Assembly (NCBI GenBank): GCA_903813345.2
Contig: CAIIXF020000005.1
Coordinates: 23,565,375-23,629,374 of the forward strand
Direction of reading: 5' to 3'
Origin: Owenia fusiformis
Lineage: Eukaryota; Annelida; Polychaeta; Sabellida; Oweniidae
DNA: 64,000 nt
Within the stretch, counting starts at the first letter, position 1. Each line of letters begins with the position of its first letter. The notes beneath the pieces were generated by a model. That model worked only from the letters and a program-made list of their open reading frames with translations, ran no database searches and had not been told where the DNA came from. The position numbers and the translations under genes are program-made. Shown here piece by piece: positions 37,101-46,095 of the stretch.

Positions 37101-40100
37101 AGGGAGAGAACAAGCAACTCATGAACAAGTATAAGGCCCTGGAGGAACTGAAAGCACAGCTGGAGGGTAATGAATCCACGTGGCAGGTCAACCTCACTGA
37201 TGCCCAGAAAGATGCAGATAAAACCAAAAAACAAGTATGTATTTTGAGCTTCGAATCTATGATTATGTTTTCTTTTTGCTACTATTCCATTAGTTCCATT
37301 AATTAAATAATGGATATTCAAAATGGGAAATTTAAATCTACAATATGAAAAAATATCAAAATTGTCCAAAGCAGGCGTAACTTGCAGTAGACTGATGAAC
37401 TTTGTTCTCCGAATCGAGACTAGTCTATTGACCAGATTGCAGATCCTTGTACGAAAACTTAAAGTTGTCCTGGACATTTGGTCTTGATGTTTGGAATATA
37501 ATGTCCTAAAATCCCTTTGAGCTGCTGTAATTTGAATGCATTAGATTTTATGCTTTTTATCTTATTTTTGATAATAAGTTAATCGTCAAGCAGCAAGATA
37601 ATAACAACGGGTCACTGGCCTAGTTATGTAATATAAAACGTTGTTACAGAAATACAGTGCTGTGTAATAAGAAGTAATCATTTTTGATGAACCATTGTTT
37701 TGGGTAAATGGGGATATCTATTCAGGTTGATTTCTTAATCTTTCAGCATCATAAAGGATCAATTGAACTATTAGAATAATACAGGAATGGATCTAAACAT
37801 ACAAGGATCATTATAGTCAAGTTTAAAAAAGTTTATGGAGCATTATAAATAGGATATATATACAGAAAAGGATTACTCCTTTGAAACAAAGGAAACATTA
37901 ATATTTAAATGTAGGTCAACTGACTGTTTAACTTACTTAAAATTGCAGAAGTATTTACTCTTACAAAGCTGATGAAGTAGTCAAATATAATAACCTAAAT
38001 TAAGTTATAATATATAGGACTGAATATATTTTGAAAAACAAGATAATTTAAGCATGTAAATAACAGAATTAAAAAACAATAATTTCAAATCTTCCAAGTG
38101 GGAGTGAATGGAATAGCCAATGCAGGCATTGTTTACAAACATGGATTAAAACACTGTAATAACACACTGACCATATGTTTTTATGCAGACTGTATAATAC
38201 AATAGGATTATATTAATCACTTGTTTAAGGATTTAATCATATCTGATAAATATTTGTGATCTGGATTTTCTAATCTGATCATGGCTAATGTAAGGCCCCG
38301 TAGAGCCTGTACCCTGTCATCCCCAGGAACACCAGTAACATTTTCTTCGACTGATCTTAAAGGGAAAAGTAGGAGAAATAACAACAAACAAAACATGAGA
38401 ACCCTCAAAAGGAATCCAGAATTAATTCATGAGGACTATGATTACACAGATATTAACAACTCGGGTATCCTTGAACTAGGAGAGGACTGTAAGAGTCTCA
38501 TATTCTATACTGATAGAATACTCACATGGATTAAAGCGGTGGAATCATTCTACAAGCATAAATCTATGAGGACTACTTCAAAAAGACTGAAATATGGACT
38601 TCTCATAACAATCCAAGATCATGTCAACATAAAAATCAGTGACTCTGGCATCGTCTCAATCCAGGGAGATAACCTAGAAGACTGGAAAGACAATGATTAT
38701 CAGTTAATTAGGCAATCCATTGAAGATCTTGAGCCCTCCCAATCTTTATTCTCAACCCCAGTCAATGGAGTCAATGGAACCTCAGATAGTGATGAAAGTT
38801 TCGATGGCTTTCTACCTGCAGAAATAGAATCAACCATCCCTTCTATTAATTTAGATGCTTGCGAGGATAGTCTCATGTTTTTCTCTGACACAGACTGTTC
38901 TACCTCAGATGTGTCACAATCAATCCTGAAGCAGCCTGACAGGATAATTGTGCAAGAAACACAACAATGTACCCCTTCCCCACCCTCAGATACAGAGTCA
39001 AATACCAAACCCACAGAGACCAGTACTTCATCTGTAGAACAGAGCCTCAAGGAGACTGAACTTTTGAAGCAAAATGCAAAACTCAGGAATAAGATTATAC
39101 AATTTGAGAAAAAATTGGAAGCATTGGACGCTAAATATGCCGATGAAATGAACAAGAAAAACGCAGCAATGTCAGATCTTGAGAACAGACTGAAAATCTC
39201 GGATCAGCAGCGCCTAGATGAGATAGATGCAATGACCGTCTCAAACAGTATGAAGATGGAGGAGCTGAATAAAGAAATCCTTGACTACAAAAATAAGTCA
39301 TCAGTTTTAACTAAAGAACTGCAAGGGGCAAAAACTGACAATGAAACTCAATACCGCAGGATTAATTTACTTACACAGCAGCTAAGAGATCAAGAGGCAG
39401 AAGCCATAATTAGCTGCAGTGCTCCCCAGAGTATATTGAACCGCACCCAAAAATCGCCAAATTTGGGTAGATCAACTCCAAGTCACCATTCAAAGAGCTC
39501 TCGTGTAACTGAACCTAACCGTACCCATTCCAGAAATGTATACTCAACTGAATCTGATAGAACCACTCCTAAACCTACCCAAGCCAAAGCAAATTGCACA
39601 CACACCAAACCAACAACAGCCAGTCGTACCTCTGTTCACATTATGTACTCTAGTAATGGGAAAAATCTTAGTGCATTGATGCGACAGAAGTCCCCCAAGG
39701 AACTATCAGTTACCAGTTCAGTATACAGCGGTGGTAAAATAGCAACAGCAACACACAGCATACAACAGGGAGACTTACCACAGTCAACAGACTTTAAATT
39801 CCTGGGATTCGGTACCAACAACATCAAAACAGATAATCCCCAAGACATGGTGTATGAACTGAAAAATCTACTACAGACAGCCACAAATTTCCACCCTAAA
39901 TCTAAACTTGTACTATGTGGAATACACCACCGTGGCGATGATGACAACCCCAGGCTGATACGTCATTGGAATAACAAAATAGATTATGTGAACAATGAAA
40001 TGCGAATATTTTGCACAAGAAAGGGGCATGGATTTATTGACATAAATGAAGTGAACAATTCCACTGATGAAAACCCCTGCATGAAAGTCTTAAATAAGGA

Positions 40101-43100
40101 TAGACTGCACTTCAACTCAATCGGTCGCAACAGACTTGTAGATACCATGCTTTCCATCATGAATGGAAACTGTCCTAAGACCTATGCCCAGGCTGTAAAC
40201 CCTCAAAAGCCCTACCACCAAGCCAAGTTTTGAACAATGAGTGTGATGCACATACAATAGCTGACAATATACCATTACAAGTATGTAGCACAAGTGTCAG
40301 AAAGAGTATAGGAGATGTACATATTGTAAATAATAGTAATTCAACAATACAGGTAAACTCTAATGGGAGTAATTCTGAAACACACTTAATGTTTTCAGGA
40401 AATATTCAAGATAACTCTGTATCAAATGAATGTAGGATTTCAAATGAGAAAACTCAGTCTCTAAATGAACACTTTTCAGTTTTACTTTGGAACATCAATA
40501 AAATTTCCGATAAACTTCATGATGGAAGAGATATACAAATGTTTTTCAATGACTTTCAAATCATATTATTGTGTGAGACATGGCTTTCACCAGAGTCTGA
40601 AATTTCTTTTGAAAACTACACTTGTCACAATCTTGCAAGAAAATCAAAAAGCATGACTAATAGCCATTACTCAGGAGGACTGGCAGTACTGATTAGTGAT
40701 GTATATAGTAAAAATGGTATTGAAATTCTTTCACAGTCACATGACTTTTTTGTGTGGTTAAAATTCAATTCCAATCATTTCAATATTACAGAAGATTTGT
40801 ATTTATGCTTTGTATATTTACCATTTAAAGGTTCTTCATATGAATTTGTAACTGGTTGTAGTAATATTGACATTTTAGAAAAATCTTTAGCTTATTATCA
40901 AACATTAGGAAAAACTATTATATGTGGAGACATGAATGCTAGAACTGCTCAGTTACCTGATTTTAACATTAATATACCTGGCAGTAATGGTGATATACCA
41001 ATACCAGTATATGAAAATGGTGACACTGTTCATAATTTGCTAGATATAAACGAGGTCTTAGTTAGTAATCGAACTTCTATGGACAAAAATGCAAAGGCAG
41101 TCTCTCAAACTCATGGAAGAGAATTTTTATCACTATGCAAAACTGCTAATATGAAAATACTTAATGGTCGCCTTTATCAAGATAAAAACTTAGGGAAATT
41201 TACATGTTATCGCAATGTTATGCACAAATCTAACAAAGACCCCAACTTCGGAAAATCAGTTATTGATTATGTTGCAGCTCAATCAAATACTATTTCCTTA
41301 TTCACTGATTTTAAAGTTCATGATAGGCGTGTTGAGTCTGACCATGCACCATTACATTTTTCTATATCATTAAAAAGTGAAACTGATAATCAAAGAAAAT
41401 CATCAAATTTTCAATCAGAATCTCTGAACATTAAAACATATAAATCATACAAATGGGATCCTCTAAAGAAAAATGAATTTAAACATAAGTTATCTGATAA
41501 TATAAGTAATGACCTTTTAACATCATTTTACACTGAACTTGGATGTAATGATATAGGATCTGACGAATTAGTAAATAAGCTCCTAAATGTAATTCATTAT
41601 GCATCTAATGACACTTTCCAATTTAAAAAATTAAAAACCACAAAAAGGCATACCTTTCCGATTAATTCATGGTTCAATGATGAATGTAAATCTTTAAAGA
41701 AACAAGTCCATGAGGCAATAAAACTTAAATTTGACGATGATATTATAAATAGTTTAATAAAACAATATAATCATACTAAACAACGAGAAAAGAGAAGGTT
41801 TAAAGCAGGAATGCTCAATAGTTTAATTCAGAATAAATGCAGATACTCTACAGATTTCTGGAAACTGATTAATGCAATGCCAGGAAATAAAATTAAAGAG
41901 ATGCCAGTCCCATCTAAAGATCTATTCAACTTCTTCAAAAGTCTATCTAAACCTCCAAACATAGATTATTTTGATGATAATGCACTTGAGGAAATGAATC
42001 ATTTTGTTACAAAATATCAAATTAATCCTGGAGATAAAAAATTCAAACTTTGCAATGATACCATCAACATGAAAATTACTCAAGCCGAGGTTCAATGTGC
42101 TTTGAAAAGAGTAAATGCAAACAAATCAGCGGGTATTGATGGTATTCCATCCAATATTTTAAAAAATTGTGAAACCCTTGTTTCTGATTTTACAGCACTT
42201 TTTAATGCTATTTTCGAAAAGGGAGAATATCCAAGTGACTGGAGTATTGGTATGCTCAGTGCACTTTATAAACAAGGCAGCCGTTTTCAAGCTGATAATT
42301 ATAGAGGCATTAATGTACTGGCCTGTATAGGGAATTTATTTGACTCAGTTATTCAAAATCGTCTTGTCTTTAATGCTGGAGTGCAAAATTCACCAGACCC
42401 ACTTCAGGGTGCTTACAAAGAAAATAGACGTACAACTGATAATATTTTTATTTTGCAAACATTAATTAACAAATTCAAACAGCATAAGAAACCATTATAT
42501 ACATGTATGATTGATTTTAAGAAGGCTTTTGATTATATAGATCGCTCAGTATTGTTATATAAGCTGTGTAAAGCTGGAATTCACCCACATACTAAAATGT
42601 ACAGGATTATAGAGAATATGTACTCTAAATCTAAGTCATGCCTTAAATTAGAAAACGGAATCACTAAAACTTTTGACACTGAAATAGGAGTTTTGCAAGG
42701 AAGTGTTTTAAGTACATTTTTGTTCAATCACTTCATGGATGACCTAAATGAAGTATTACCACTAAGATGTGGCGTTATCGTAAAAGATGCCAGGTTCAAC
42801 CATCTTCTATGGGCAGATGATCTAGTACTCATTTCCGAATCACAAAATGGACTTCAGTTATTATTAGATTCACTCTTCTCTTTCTGTAAAATTAATAGAC
42901 TCATAGTTAATACCTTAAAAACAAAGGTACTCATTTTTAACTCTAAAGTTTCTGCCCCTTTCACTTTTAATGATCAAGAAATTGAACGTGTAAGTAAATA
43001 TAAATATCTAGGAGTAATTCTTACTGATAATAATAAATTTGATATCAACACAAGTTATCTCAAAGAACAATCACGAAAAGCAATATTCAAAATCAAACAG

Positions 43101-44923
43101 CAGTATAAGAAATTCAATGACGTGCCACCTGATGTTGCTCTTCACCTTTTTGATTCATTAGTCAGTCCAATACTATGTTATGGCTGTGAAATTTGGTATG
43201 ACAAGAAGCAGATGAAAGCGATTGAAACAATACATTTGTCCTTTTTGAAATCTATTTTAGGTGTCAAAACTCAAACAGCTAATCCCGCAGTGTATGGTGA
43301 CCTTGGTAAATTTCCTTTATCTATCAAAATTGAATTATCAATTGTGAAATACTGGTTAAGACTTATTAAACTACCAGAATCTAATATTTTAAACCAGGCT
43401 TACTTATATGGACAAGAAAAACATGAATTAGGATTTAAATCTTGGTCTGGAAAGGTTTATGATATACTTCATAAATGTGAACTAACAGAGTACTGGGATG
43501 ACCAAAGCCAAATTACAGACCACTTAGTAAATTTGGTTGACAAGAAATTAAAGAATATGTTTGTAGAAAATTGGAAAAAGGACATTTTGATATATCCCAA
43601 ATTAAGAACATATAAGCTGTTTAAGAAAGATTTTGCATTAGAACCATATACAAAGTTAGACAATAAAAAATATAGATTAGCAATAAGTAGATTTAGGTTG
43701 AGTTCACATCAGTTAAAAATAGAAACAGGAAGACACACAAAGCCAAAATCCAAACCTGTAAATGAAAGATTATGTAATATATGTAATTGTGTAGAAGATG
43801 AATTTCACTTTATCATAAATTGTACAAAGCAATCTCAACACAGGCAAATATTTTTCAGCAAAATTTCTGAAACATTACCAAAATTTGATTTAAATAGTGA
43901 TAATTTATTTACAAATATAATTTCAAGTGATAATACCATCGTACAACGGCATCTTGGTAAATTTATATATCACTCATTTAACAATTTAGAATAGTCAGCA
44001 TATTTTGTACATCACACTTAAAAATATTCTGCCTCTCTTGTATGCTTTCAATATGCATATGGAATTTTTGTACATTACTTTGTAAATGTAGAAGTAGTTT
44101 TAGTTAGTCTTAGTGAGTAGTTGTGACTAATGTAATCATGTAATGATACAATATGTCAATAAAAGTTATATATAATATGTGGTTCGTGTAGTAAACGTGT
44201 CATAGATGTTAGTTCATTTATATCCCATGGATATGCCTTCCTTCTAAGCAACATTCAATAAAATAGTATGAATTTCATCCATTCACTTCATCCTTTGTCT
44301 CTACTTATTACTTTGAATATGAAACTGTGTTTTAAAATATAAGAAATGAATTGCATTGAATTATTTTGCAGCTATCTGATGCAACTGAACAGATCAGTTC
44401 ACTGAAAGACAGGTGTAGTCAGTACACAGAAGAGATCAATTATGTCACGTCTCACCTTAGAGAAACTCAAGAAGAATTAAATAACCTAGCTTTACGTAGT
44501 AAATCAGTAAGTACTTTTTTCACAACAGCATGTACAGTAAAATTTCTTTGTTAAACTTCTTATTTTGACATGGATAGTGTTAAGCAGTGTCTCAAGTTAG
44601 AAGAAACACATAAGTTCACTGATTAAAAAAAATAAATGATAGTGTTTATTTATCTGACAAGAGTGATTATGAGGTACAATTGTGATTTGGGGTGTTACTG
44701 ACATCCATTTCATAATAGCTTATATCATTTATGCCCAGGGTGCTCAAAGTTTGCAAAAGTAAAATACATAATACTGTTTCTTTCAATAGTAAGGTCATAT
44801 TATGTCTGTTATTTGTTTCAGATTGCTGCTTTTTCCATGGTGCCACTATTTATTTTGTTCTTTGCCATTGTCATGGCGTTCTACCCTGCCCTGTCAGAGA
44901 TCACTGCAACATCATCCATGTGA
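25005..44923 (+). CDS. SLMAP: SLMAP, sarcolemma membrane-associated protein (19 coding exons)
   Basis: The exons below join in frame at GT-AG sites to a 772-residue protein; human SLMAP has 828 residues. SLMAP is a tail-anchored adaptor of the STRIPAK phosphatase complex. Its FHA domain binds phosphorylated MST1/2, linking PP2A to Hippo signalling. FHA motifs are present: G30-R31, S51-R-N-H54 and SSNGTFVN (71-78). The conserved block SMYSQELFQLSQYLQ of the vertebrate protein appears here as [15 protein letters not shown], followed by long coiled coils ([37 protein letters not shown]). The C-terminus is a hydrophobic anchor. The start Met is set by homology. An acceptor-like TTTATTTCCAG ends near 24895, so a 5' UTR exon lies upstream. 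Exons 9-16 all begin and end in phase 1. Intron 17 (7.1 kb) holds a retrotransposon in sense orientation. Confidence 0.95.
25608..25755 (+). CDS. SLMAP: SLMAP coding exon 2 (FHA)
   Basis: Phase 0 start, phase 1 end. Encodes [20 protein letters not shown] and IQFGVDV, the phosphopeptide-binding loop of the FHA domain. Confidence 0.94.
26079..26145 (+). CDS. SLMAP: SLMAP coding exon 3 (FHA end)
   Basis: Encodes [20 protein letters not shown], matching the last FHA strands of the vertebrate protein. Acceptor GGTTTCAG, donor AAG|GTACG. Confidence 0.92.
26190..26330 (+). repeat. Member of a dispersed family (TATGTCAYCACCACAAG...)
   Basis: Sequence in SLMAP intron 3 from ATGTCATCACCACAAGTGG through GTAACAAATGGCAGGT. 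It aligns with the reverse complement of 58760-58910 and, less well, of 7440-7530. The end carries a CACCACAAGTGGTG hairpin. Confidence 0.6.
26529..26610 (+). CDS. SLMAP: SLMAP coding exon 4
   Basis: Encodes the linker and [15 protein letters not shown], the most recognisable SLMAP signature outside the FHA domain. Ends in phase 0. Confidence 0.93.
27002..27169 (+). CDS. SLMAP: SLMAP coding exon 5 (coiled coil)
   Basis: 56 codons, [20 protein letters not shown] to [10 protein letters not shown]. Near-identical to the vertebrate segment. Confidence 0.94.
27506..27646 (+). CDS. SLMAP: SLMAP coding exon 6 (coiled coil)
   Basis: 47 codons including [18 protein letters not shown], with acceptor TTATTCCAG. 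Confidence 0.94.
28014..28151 (+). CDS. SLMAP: SLMAP coding exon 7 (coiled coil)
   Basis: 46 codons including [14 protein letters not shown] and [10 protein letters not shown]. Phase 0 at both ends. Confidence 0.94.
28570..29074. mobile_element. 505-bp MITE with TA duplication
   Basis: The ends CCGTATTATCTCTATTAAAC and GTTTAATAGAAATAATACGG (terminal strings only) are inverted and flanked by TA. The interior repeats GCGTTTATTAGAGAG. It sits in SLMAP intron 7, inside a run of CACCAGATCC-type repeats (28449-28567 and 29095-29150) that it appears to have split. Confidence 0.72.
29475..29643 (+). CDS. SLMAP: SLMAP coding exon 8 (coiled coil)
   Basis: Encodes the Lys/Glu-rich coil ending [19 protein letters not shown]. 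Ends in phase 1 and opens the run of phase-1 introns. Confidence 0.94.
29961..30053 (+). CDS. SLMAP: SLMAP coding exon 9
   Basis: 93 nt, phase 1-1. Encodes [18 protein letters not shown] and an acidic linker. Confidence 0.88.
30471..30512 (+). CDS. SLMAP: SLMAP coding exon 10 (micro-exon)
   Basis: 42 nt, phase 1-1. Encodes [14 protein letters not shown] between TTTTTCAG and GTGAGT. Confidence 0.85.
31152..31750 (+). repeat. 43-bp minisatellite, 13 full copies plus a degenerate 14th
   Basis: The unit starts GCTACCCATTGWGGTCCCAC and ends AATAGCAGTGTAGG, at exact 43-bp spacing from 31152 to 31710. Units 6-13 are identical, whereas units 1-5 vary at two sites. Lies in SLMAP intron 10. Confidence 0.96.
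31987..32049 (+). CDS. SLMAP: SLMAP coding exon 11
   Basis: 63 nt, phase 1-1. Encodes [20 protein letters not shown]. Donor CAGA|GTAAGT. Confidence 0.85.
32745..32807 (+). CDS. SLMAP: SLMAP coding exon 12
   Basis: 63 nt, phase 1-1. Encodes [20 protein letters not shown], a coiled-coil heptad stretch. Confidence 0.85.
33577..33680 (+). repeat. 36-bp tandem repeat, three copies
   Basis: The unit GAGCTAAATAGRGYTATAGT plus CACTAATAAAGC and four bases repeats three times with few changes in SLMAP intron 12. Confidence 0.75.
34276..34425 (+). CDS. SLMAP: SLMAP coding exon 13
   Basis: 150 nt, phase 1-1. Encodes [20 protein letters not shown] and an acidic tail [15 protein letters not shown]. Confidence 0.87.
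34565..34651 (+). CDS. SLMAP: SLMAP coding exon 14
   Basis: 87 nt, phase 1-1. Encodes a Gly/Glu-rich linker then [10 protein letters not shown]. The donor AAAG|GTTCCT is weak, so this exon may be optional. Confidence 0.78.
34790..35165. repeat. AAAATGGC-containing dispersed repeat
   Basis: Contains ATGGCTGCTTAATTCCAAAATGG near 34808, then AAATGGCTGCTCAATTCAAAATGG near 34984 and TTCAAAATGGCCATCC near 35138, spaced about 155-175 bp. Similar tandem cores occur at 45390, 54040 and 61975. Confidence 0.5.
35303..35503 (+). CDS. SLMAP: SLMAP coding exon 15 (coiled coil)
   Basis: 201 nt, phase 1-1. Encodes [16 protein letters not shown] through [15 protein letters not shown]. Confidence 0.9.
35887..35973 (+). 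CDS. SLMAP: SLMAP coding exon 16
   Basis: 87 nt, phase 1-1. Encodes [19 protein letters not shown]. Confidence 0.86.
36704..36770. repeat. 67-bp exact direct repeat, copy 1
   Basis: Identical to 37679-37745. It begins CATTTTTGATGAACCATTG and ends TTAATCTTTCA. The two copies bracket SLMAP exon 17. Confidence 0.95.
37041..37234 (+). CDS. SLMAP: SLMAP coding exon 17 (coiled coil)
   Basis: 194 nt, phase 1 start and phase 0 end. Encodes [20 protein letters not shown] through [12 protein letters not shown]. Confidence 0.92.
37679..37745. repeat. 67-bp exact direct repeat, copy 2
   Basis: Second identical copy, 975 bp downstream of the first, at the left side of the retrotransposon-bearing intron 17. 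Confidence 0.95.
38281..40233 (+). CDS. Retrotransposon ORF1: coiled coil and SGNH esterase-like domain
   Basis: 650 residues. Residues ~255-375 form a Lys/Glu-rich coiled coil. Residues ~453-620 look like the SGNH/esterase domain found in ORF1 of CR1 and L2 elements: [11 protein letters not shown] (453-463) stands where a GDS block is expected, GTNN (511-514) resembles the GxND block, and D607-R-L-H610 fits the catalytic DxxH. The Gly-Asp of GDS is replaced by Tyr-Ser, so catalysis is doubtful. There is no zinc knuckle. The N-terminus is basic (PRRACTLSS) and could bind nucleic acid. Confidence 0.78.
   Translation: MANVRPRRACTLSSPGTPVTFSSTDLKGKSRRNNNKQNMRTLKRNPELIHEDYDYTDINNSGILELGEDCKSLIFYTDRILTWIKAVESFYKHKSMRTTSKRLKYGLLITIQDHVNIKISDSGIVSIQGDNLEDWKDNDYQLIRQSIEDLEPSQSLFSTPVNGVNGTSDSDESFDGFLPAEIESTIPSINLDACEDSLMFFSDTDCSTSDVSQSILKQPDRIIVQETQQCTPSPPSDTESNTKPTETSTSSVEQSLKETELLKQNAKLRNKIIQFEKKLEALDAKYADEMNKKNAAMSDLENRLKISDQQRLDEIDAMTVSNSMKMEELNKEILDYKNKSSVLTKELQGAKTDNETQYRRINLLTQQLRDQEAEAIISCSAPQSILNRTQKSPNLGRSTPSHHSKSSRVTEPNRTHSRNVYSTESDRTTPKPTQAKANCTHTKPTTASRTSVHIMYSSNGKNLSALMRQKSPKELSVTSSVYSGGKIATATHSIQQGDLPQSTDFKFLGFGTNNIKTDNPQDMVYELKNLLQTATNFHPKSKLVLCGIHHRGDDDNPRLIRHWNNKIDYVNNEMRIFCTRKGHGFIDINEVNNSTDENPCMKVLNKDRLHFNSIGRNRLVDTMLSIMNGNCPKTYAQAVNPQKPYHQAKF
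40230..43994 (+). CDS. Retrotransposon ORF2: APE endonuclease and reverse transcriptase
   Basis: The frame is open for 1254 codons. The endonuclease shows [26 protein letters not shown] and ESDHAPLHF. The RT shows [23 protein letters not shown] and catalytic WADD (861-864). A C-terminal [17 protein letters not shown] is a CCHC knuckle. The frame overlaps the ORF1 stop in the -1 frame. The first ATG in frame is codon 54 (40389), so translation may depend on reinitiation, recoding or a non-ATG start. No lesion was found in the catalytic motifs. Confidence 0.92.
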   Translation: MNNECDAHTIADNIPLQVCSTSVRKSIGDVHIVNNSNSTIQVNSNGSNSETHLMFSGNIQDNSVSNECRISNEKTQSLNEHFSVLLWNINKISDKLHDGRDIQMFFNDFQIILLCETWLSPESEISFENYTCHNLARKSKSMTNSHYSGGLAVLISDVYSKNGIEILSQSHDFFVWLKFNSNHFNITEDLYLCFVYLPFKGSSYEFVTGCSNIDILEKSLAYYQTLGKTIICGDMNARTAQLPDFNINIPGSNGDIPIPVYENGDTVHNLLDINEVLVSNRTSMDKNAKAVSQTHGREFLSLCKTANMKILNGRLYQDKNLGKFTCYRNVMHKSNKDPNFGKSVIDYVAAQSNTISLFTDFKVHDRRVESDHAPLHFSISLKSETDNQRKSSNFQSESLNIKTYKSYKWDPLKKNEFKHKLSDNISNDLLTSFYTELGCNDIGSDELVNKLLNVIHYASNDTFQFKKLKTTKRHTFPINSWFNDECKSLKKQVHEAIKLKFDDDIINSLIKQYNHTKQREKRRFKAGMLNSLIQNKCRYSTDFWKLINAMPGNKIKEMPVPSKDLFNFFKSLSKPPNIDYFDDNALEEMNHFVTKYQINPGDKKFKLCNDTINMKITQAEVQCALKRVNANKSAGIDGIPSNILKNCETLVSDFTALFNAIFEKGEYPSDWSIGMLSALYKQGSRFQADNYRGINVLACIGNLFDSVIQNRLVFNAGVQNSPDPLQGAYKENRRTTDNIFILQTLINKFKQHKKPLYTCMIDFKKAFDYIDRSVLLYKLCKAGIHPHTKMYRIIENMYSKSKSCLKLENGITKTFDTEIGVLQGSVLSTFLFNHFMDDLNEVLPLRCGVIVKDARFNHLLWADDLVLISESQNGLQLLLDSLFSFCKINRLIVNTLKTKVLIFNSKVSAPFTFNDQEIERVSKYKYLGVILTDNNKFDINTSYLKEQSRKAIFKIKQQYKKFNDVPPDVALHLFDSLVSPILCYGCEIWYDKKQMKAIETIHLSFLKSILGVKTQTANPAVYGDLGKFPLSIKIELSIVKYWLRLIKLPESNILNQAYLYGQEKHELGFKSWSGKVYDILHKCELTEYWDDQSQITDHLVNLVDKKLKNMFVENWKKDILIYPKLRTYKLFKKDFALEPYTKLDNKKYRLAISRFRLSSHQLKIETGRHTKPKSKPVNERLCNICNCVEDEFHFIINCTKQSQHRQIFFSKISETLPKFDLNSDNLFTNIISSDNTIVQRHLGKFIYHSFNNLE
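44372..44506 (+). CDS. SLMAP: SLMAP coding exon 18 (coiled coil)
   Basis: 45 codons, phase 0-0. Encodes [20 protein letters not shown]. Acceptor TTATTTTGCAG follows directly after the retrotransposon flank. Confidence 0.9.
44822..44923 (+). CDS. SLMAP: SLMAP coding exon 19 (C-terminal membrane anchor)
   Basis: 33 residues then TGA (44921-44923). The core [19 protein letters not shown] is a single hydrophobic segment near the C-terminus, as expected of a tail-anchored protein. Acceptor TTGTTTCAG. Confidence 0.88.
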   Translation: MAAFSMVPLFILFFAIVMAFYPALSEITATSSM

Positions 44924-45389
44924 AACATTCCAGATGGTCAGGTATATCATCTGGGACATTCTTGATCCATGTGAGCATACCATCTGCAGCATTGTGAGGC
45001 ATACCCATCTTTGCTACATCATCCATAAATATGAGACATATCATTTCTGCAACATAGGGCATATACAATTTCGGTTTGAGGCAAGAGGCAAACCAACATC
45101 TCCACTTCATATGAGACTTACCATTTGTGCAACATTCTCAATGAATCTGATGTAAACTATGTGCCATCCATATGAGGCATCCTCCATCCATGTTGGAGAC
45201 CTACAATTTGAATAGATTTCAAAGAAGATCTTTATATCTAATATAGATAGTGGTCCTTATCAGTTACCTAGGTGCCAGTAGTTAGTTATTTGTTTCACCA
45301 CCAGGTGGCTGACTCGGATCAGATAAAATTCCATACCAAAATTTACTTGCACTGTTTTTTTATCTAGTAACCTTTCCAAGTATTAATTA

Positions 45390-46095
45390 TCCCACCAAAC
45401 AAAGTTTGTTAGGGGTATGGAGAAGCTGCCCATAATTCTGTTCATTCATTCATGTCTTAGCGATAACTCAAATACCCGTTGTACAATTTGGTCAAAATTT
45501 ATAGGCTCAGTGTCTCATGGGCAATGGATCTCTGCTCGAGAATAAATTTTCATAAAAAATGTTATCTGGAATTTTCATGACAGCTGCCCAATTCAAAATG
45601 GGCATGATTTTTCATAAAAAGGAAGAACTTAACAGTTGTAAGGTTTGGTTCAAATTCTCTAGGGTTATGTAATCGGGCAAAGGACCTCTGCTCGAGATGA
45701 AATTTCCAAGATGGCAACTCAATGCAAACTTGCCTTCATTTTTTTGTAAAAAGTGTAACCTTTGATAACTCAAATAAAATTTGATGGATTTGGTTCACAT
45801 CTTTGATAATCAAATACCAGTTGTCAGATTCAGTTCAGAGTATTTGTGCTGATGCCTTATTGGCATAGGACTCTGCTCAAGAAGAAATGCTCACTTCAAG
45901 AGGGCTATAATTTCTCAGGTAAAACATGATTATGAAAATGCAAATTCACTCTTCGTTATTTCTATCATGTTCAATCAAATTAAGTGATTTGATATAAAAA
46001 TATGTTTTGTTTGATGGGAATTGCTTCTCTTGAGAGTTGCTGTTTTTCTAGTTATATTAGTTAAAAATGTTTTCAGTAAATAGATTTATTGTTCA
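45390..46095. repeat. Helentron-associated-type (pearl-like) dispersed repeat
   Basis: Begins near ATCCCACCAAACAAAGTTTG and ends near TTTGATGGGAATTGCTTCTC plus GTTGCTGTTTTTCTAGTT. The interior has two or three ~150-bp tandem cores with ATTCAAAATGGGCAT and CTCTGCTCGAGA. The end segment matches 32165-32235 and, in reverse, 61985-62045 (GATGGGATTTGCTATGC). Family assignment is inference. Confidence 0.5.

Larger units (their letters stand above)
38200..44190 (+). mobile_element. Two-ORF CR1-group non-LTR retrotransposon in SLMAP intron 17
   Basis: ORF1 (38281-40233) and ORF2 (40230-43994) are both unbroken, and a 3' UTR ends near AATAAAAGTTATATATAATATG (about 44158-44180). Bounds are approximate because I found no target duplication or poly(A). 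That fits CR1/L2-type elements, which usually lack them. The orientation is the same as SLMAP. Confidence 0.88.

Noticed and set aside
36704-37745. The 67-bp repeats as a target-site duplication of the intron 17 retrotransposon
   Set aside because: Far too long for a target duplication, and the copies bracket exon 17, not the element.
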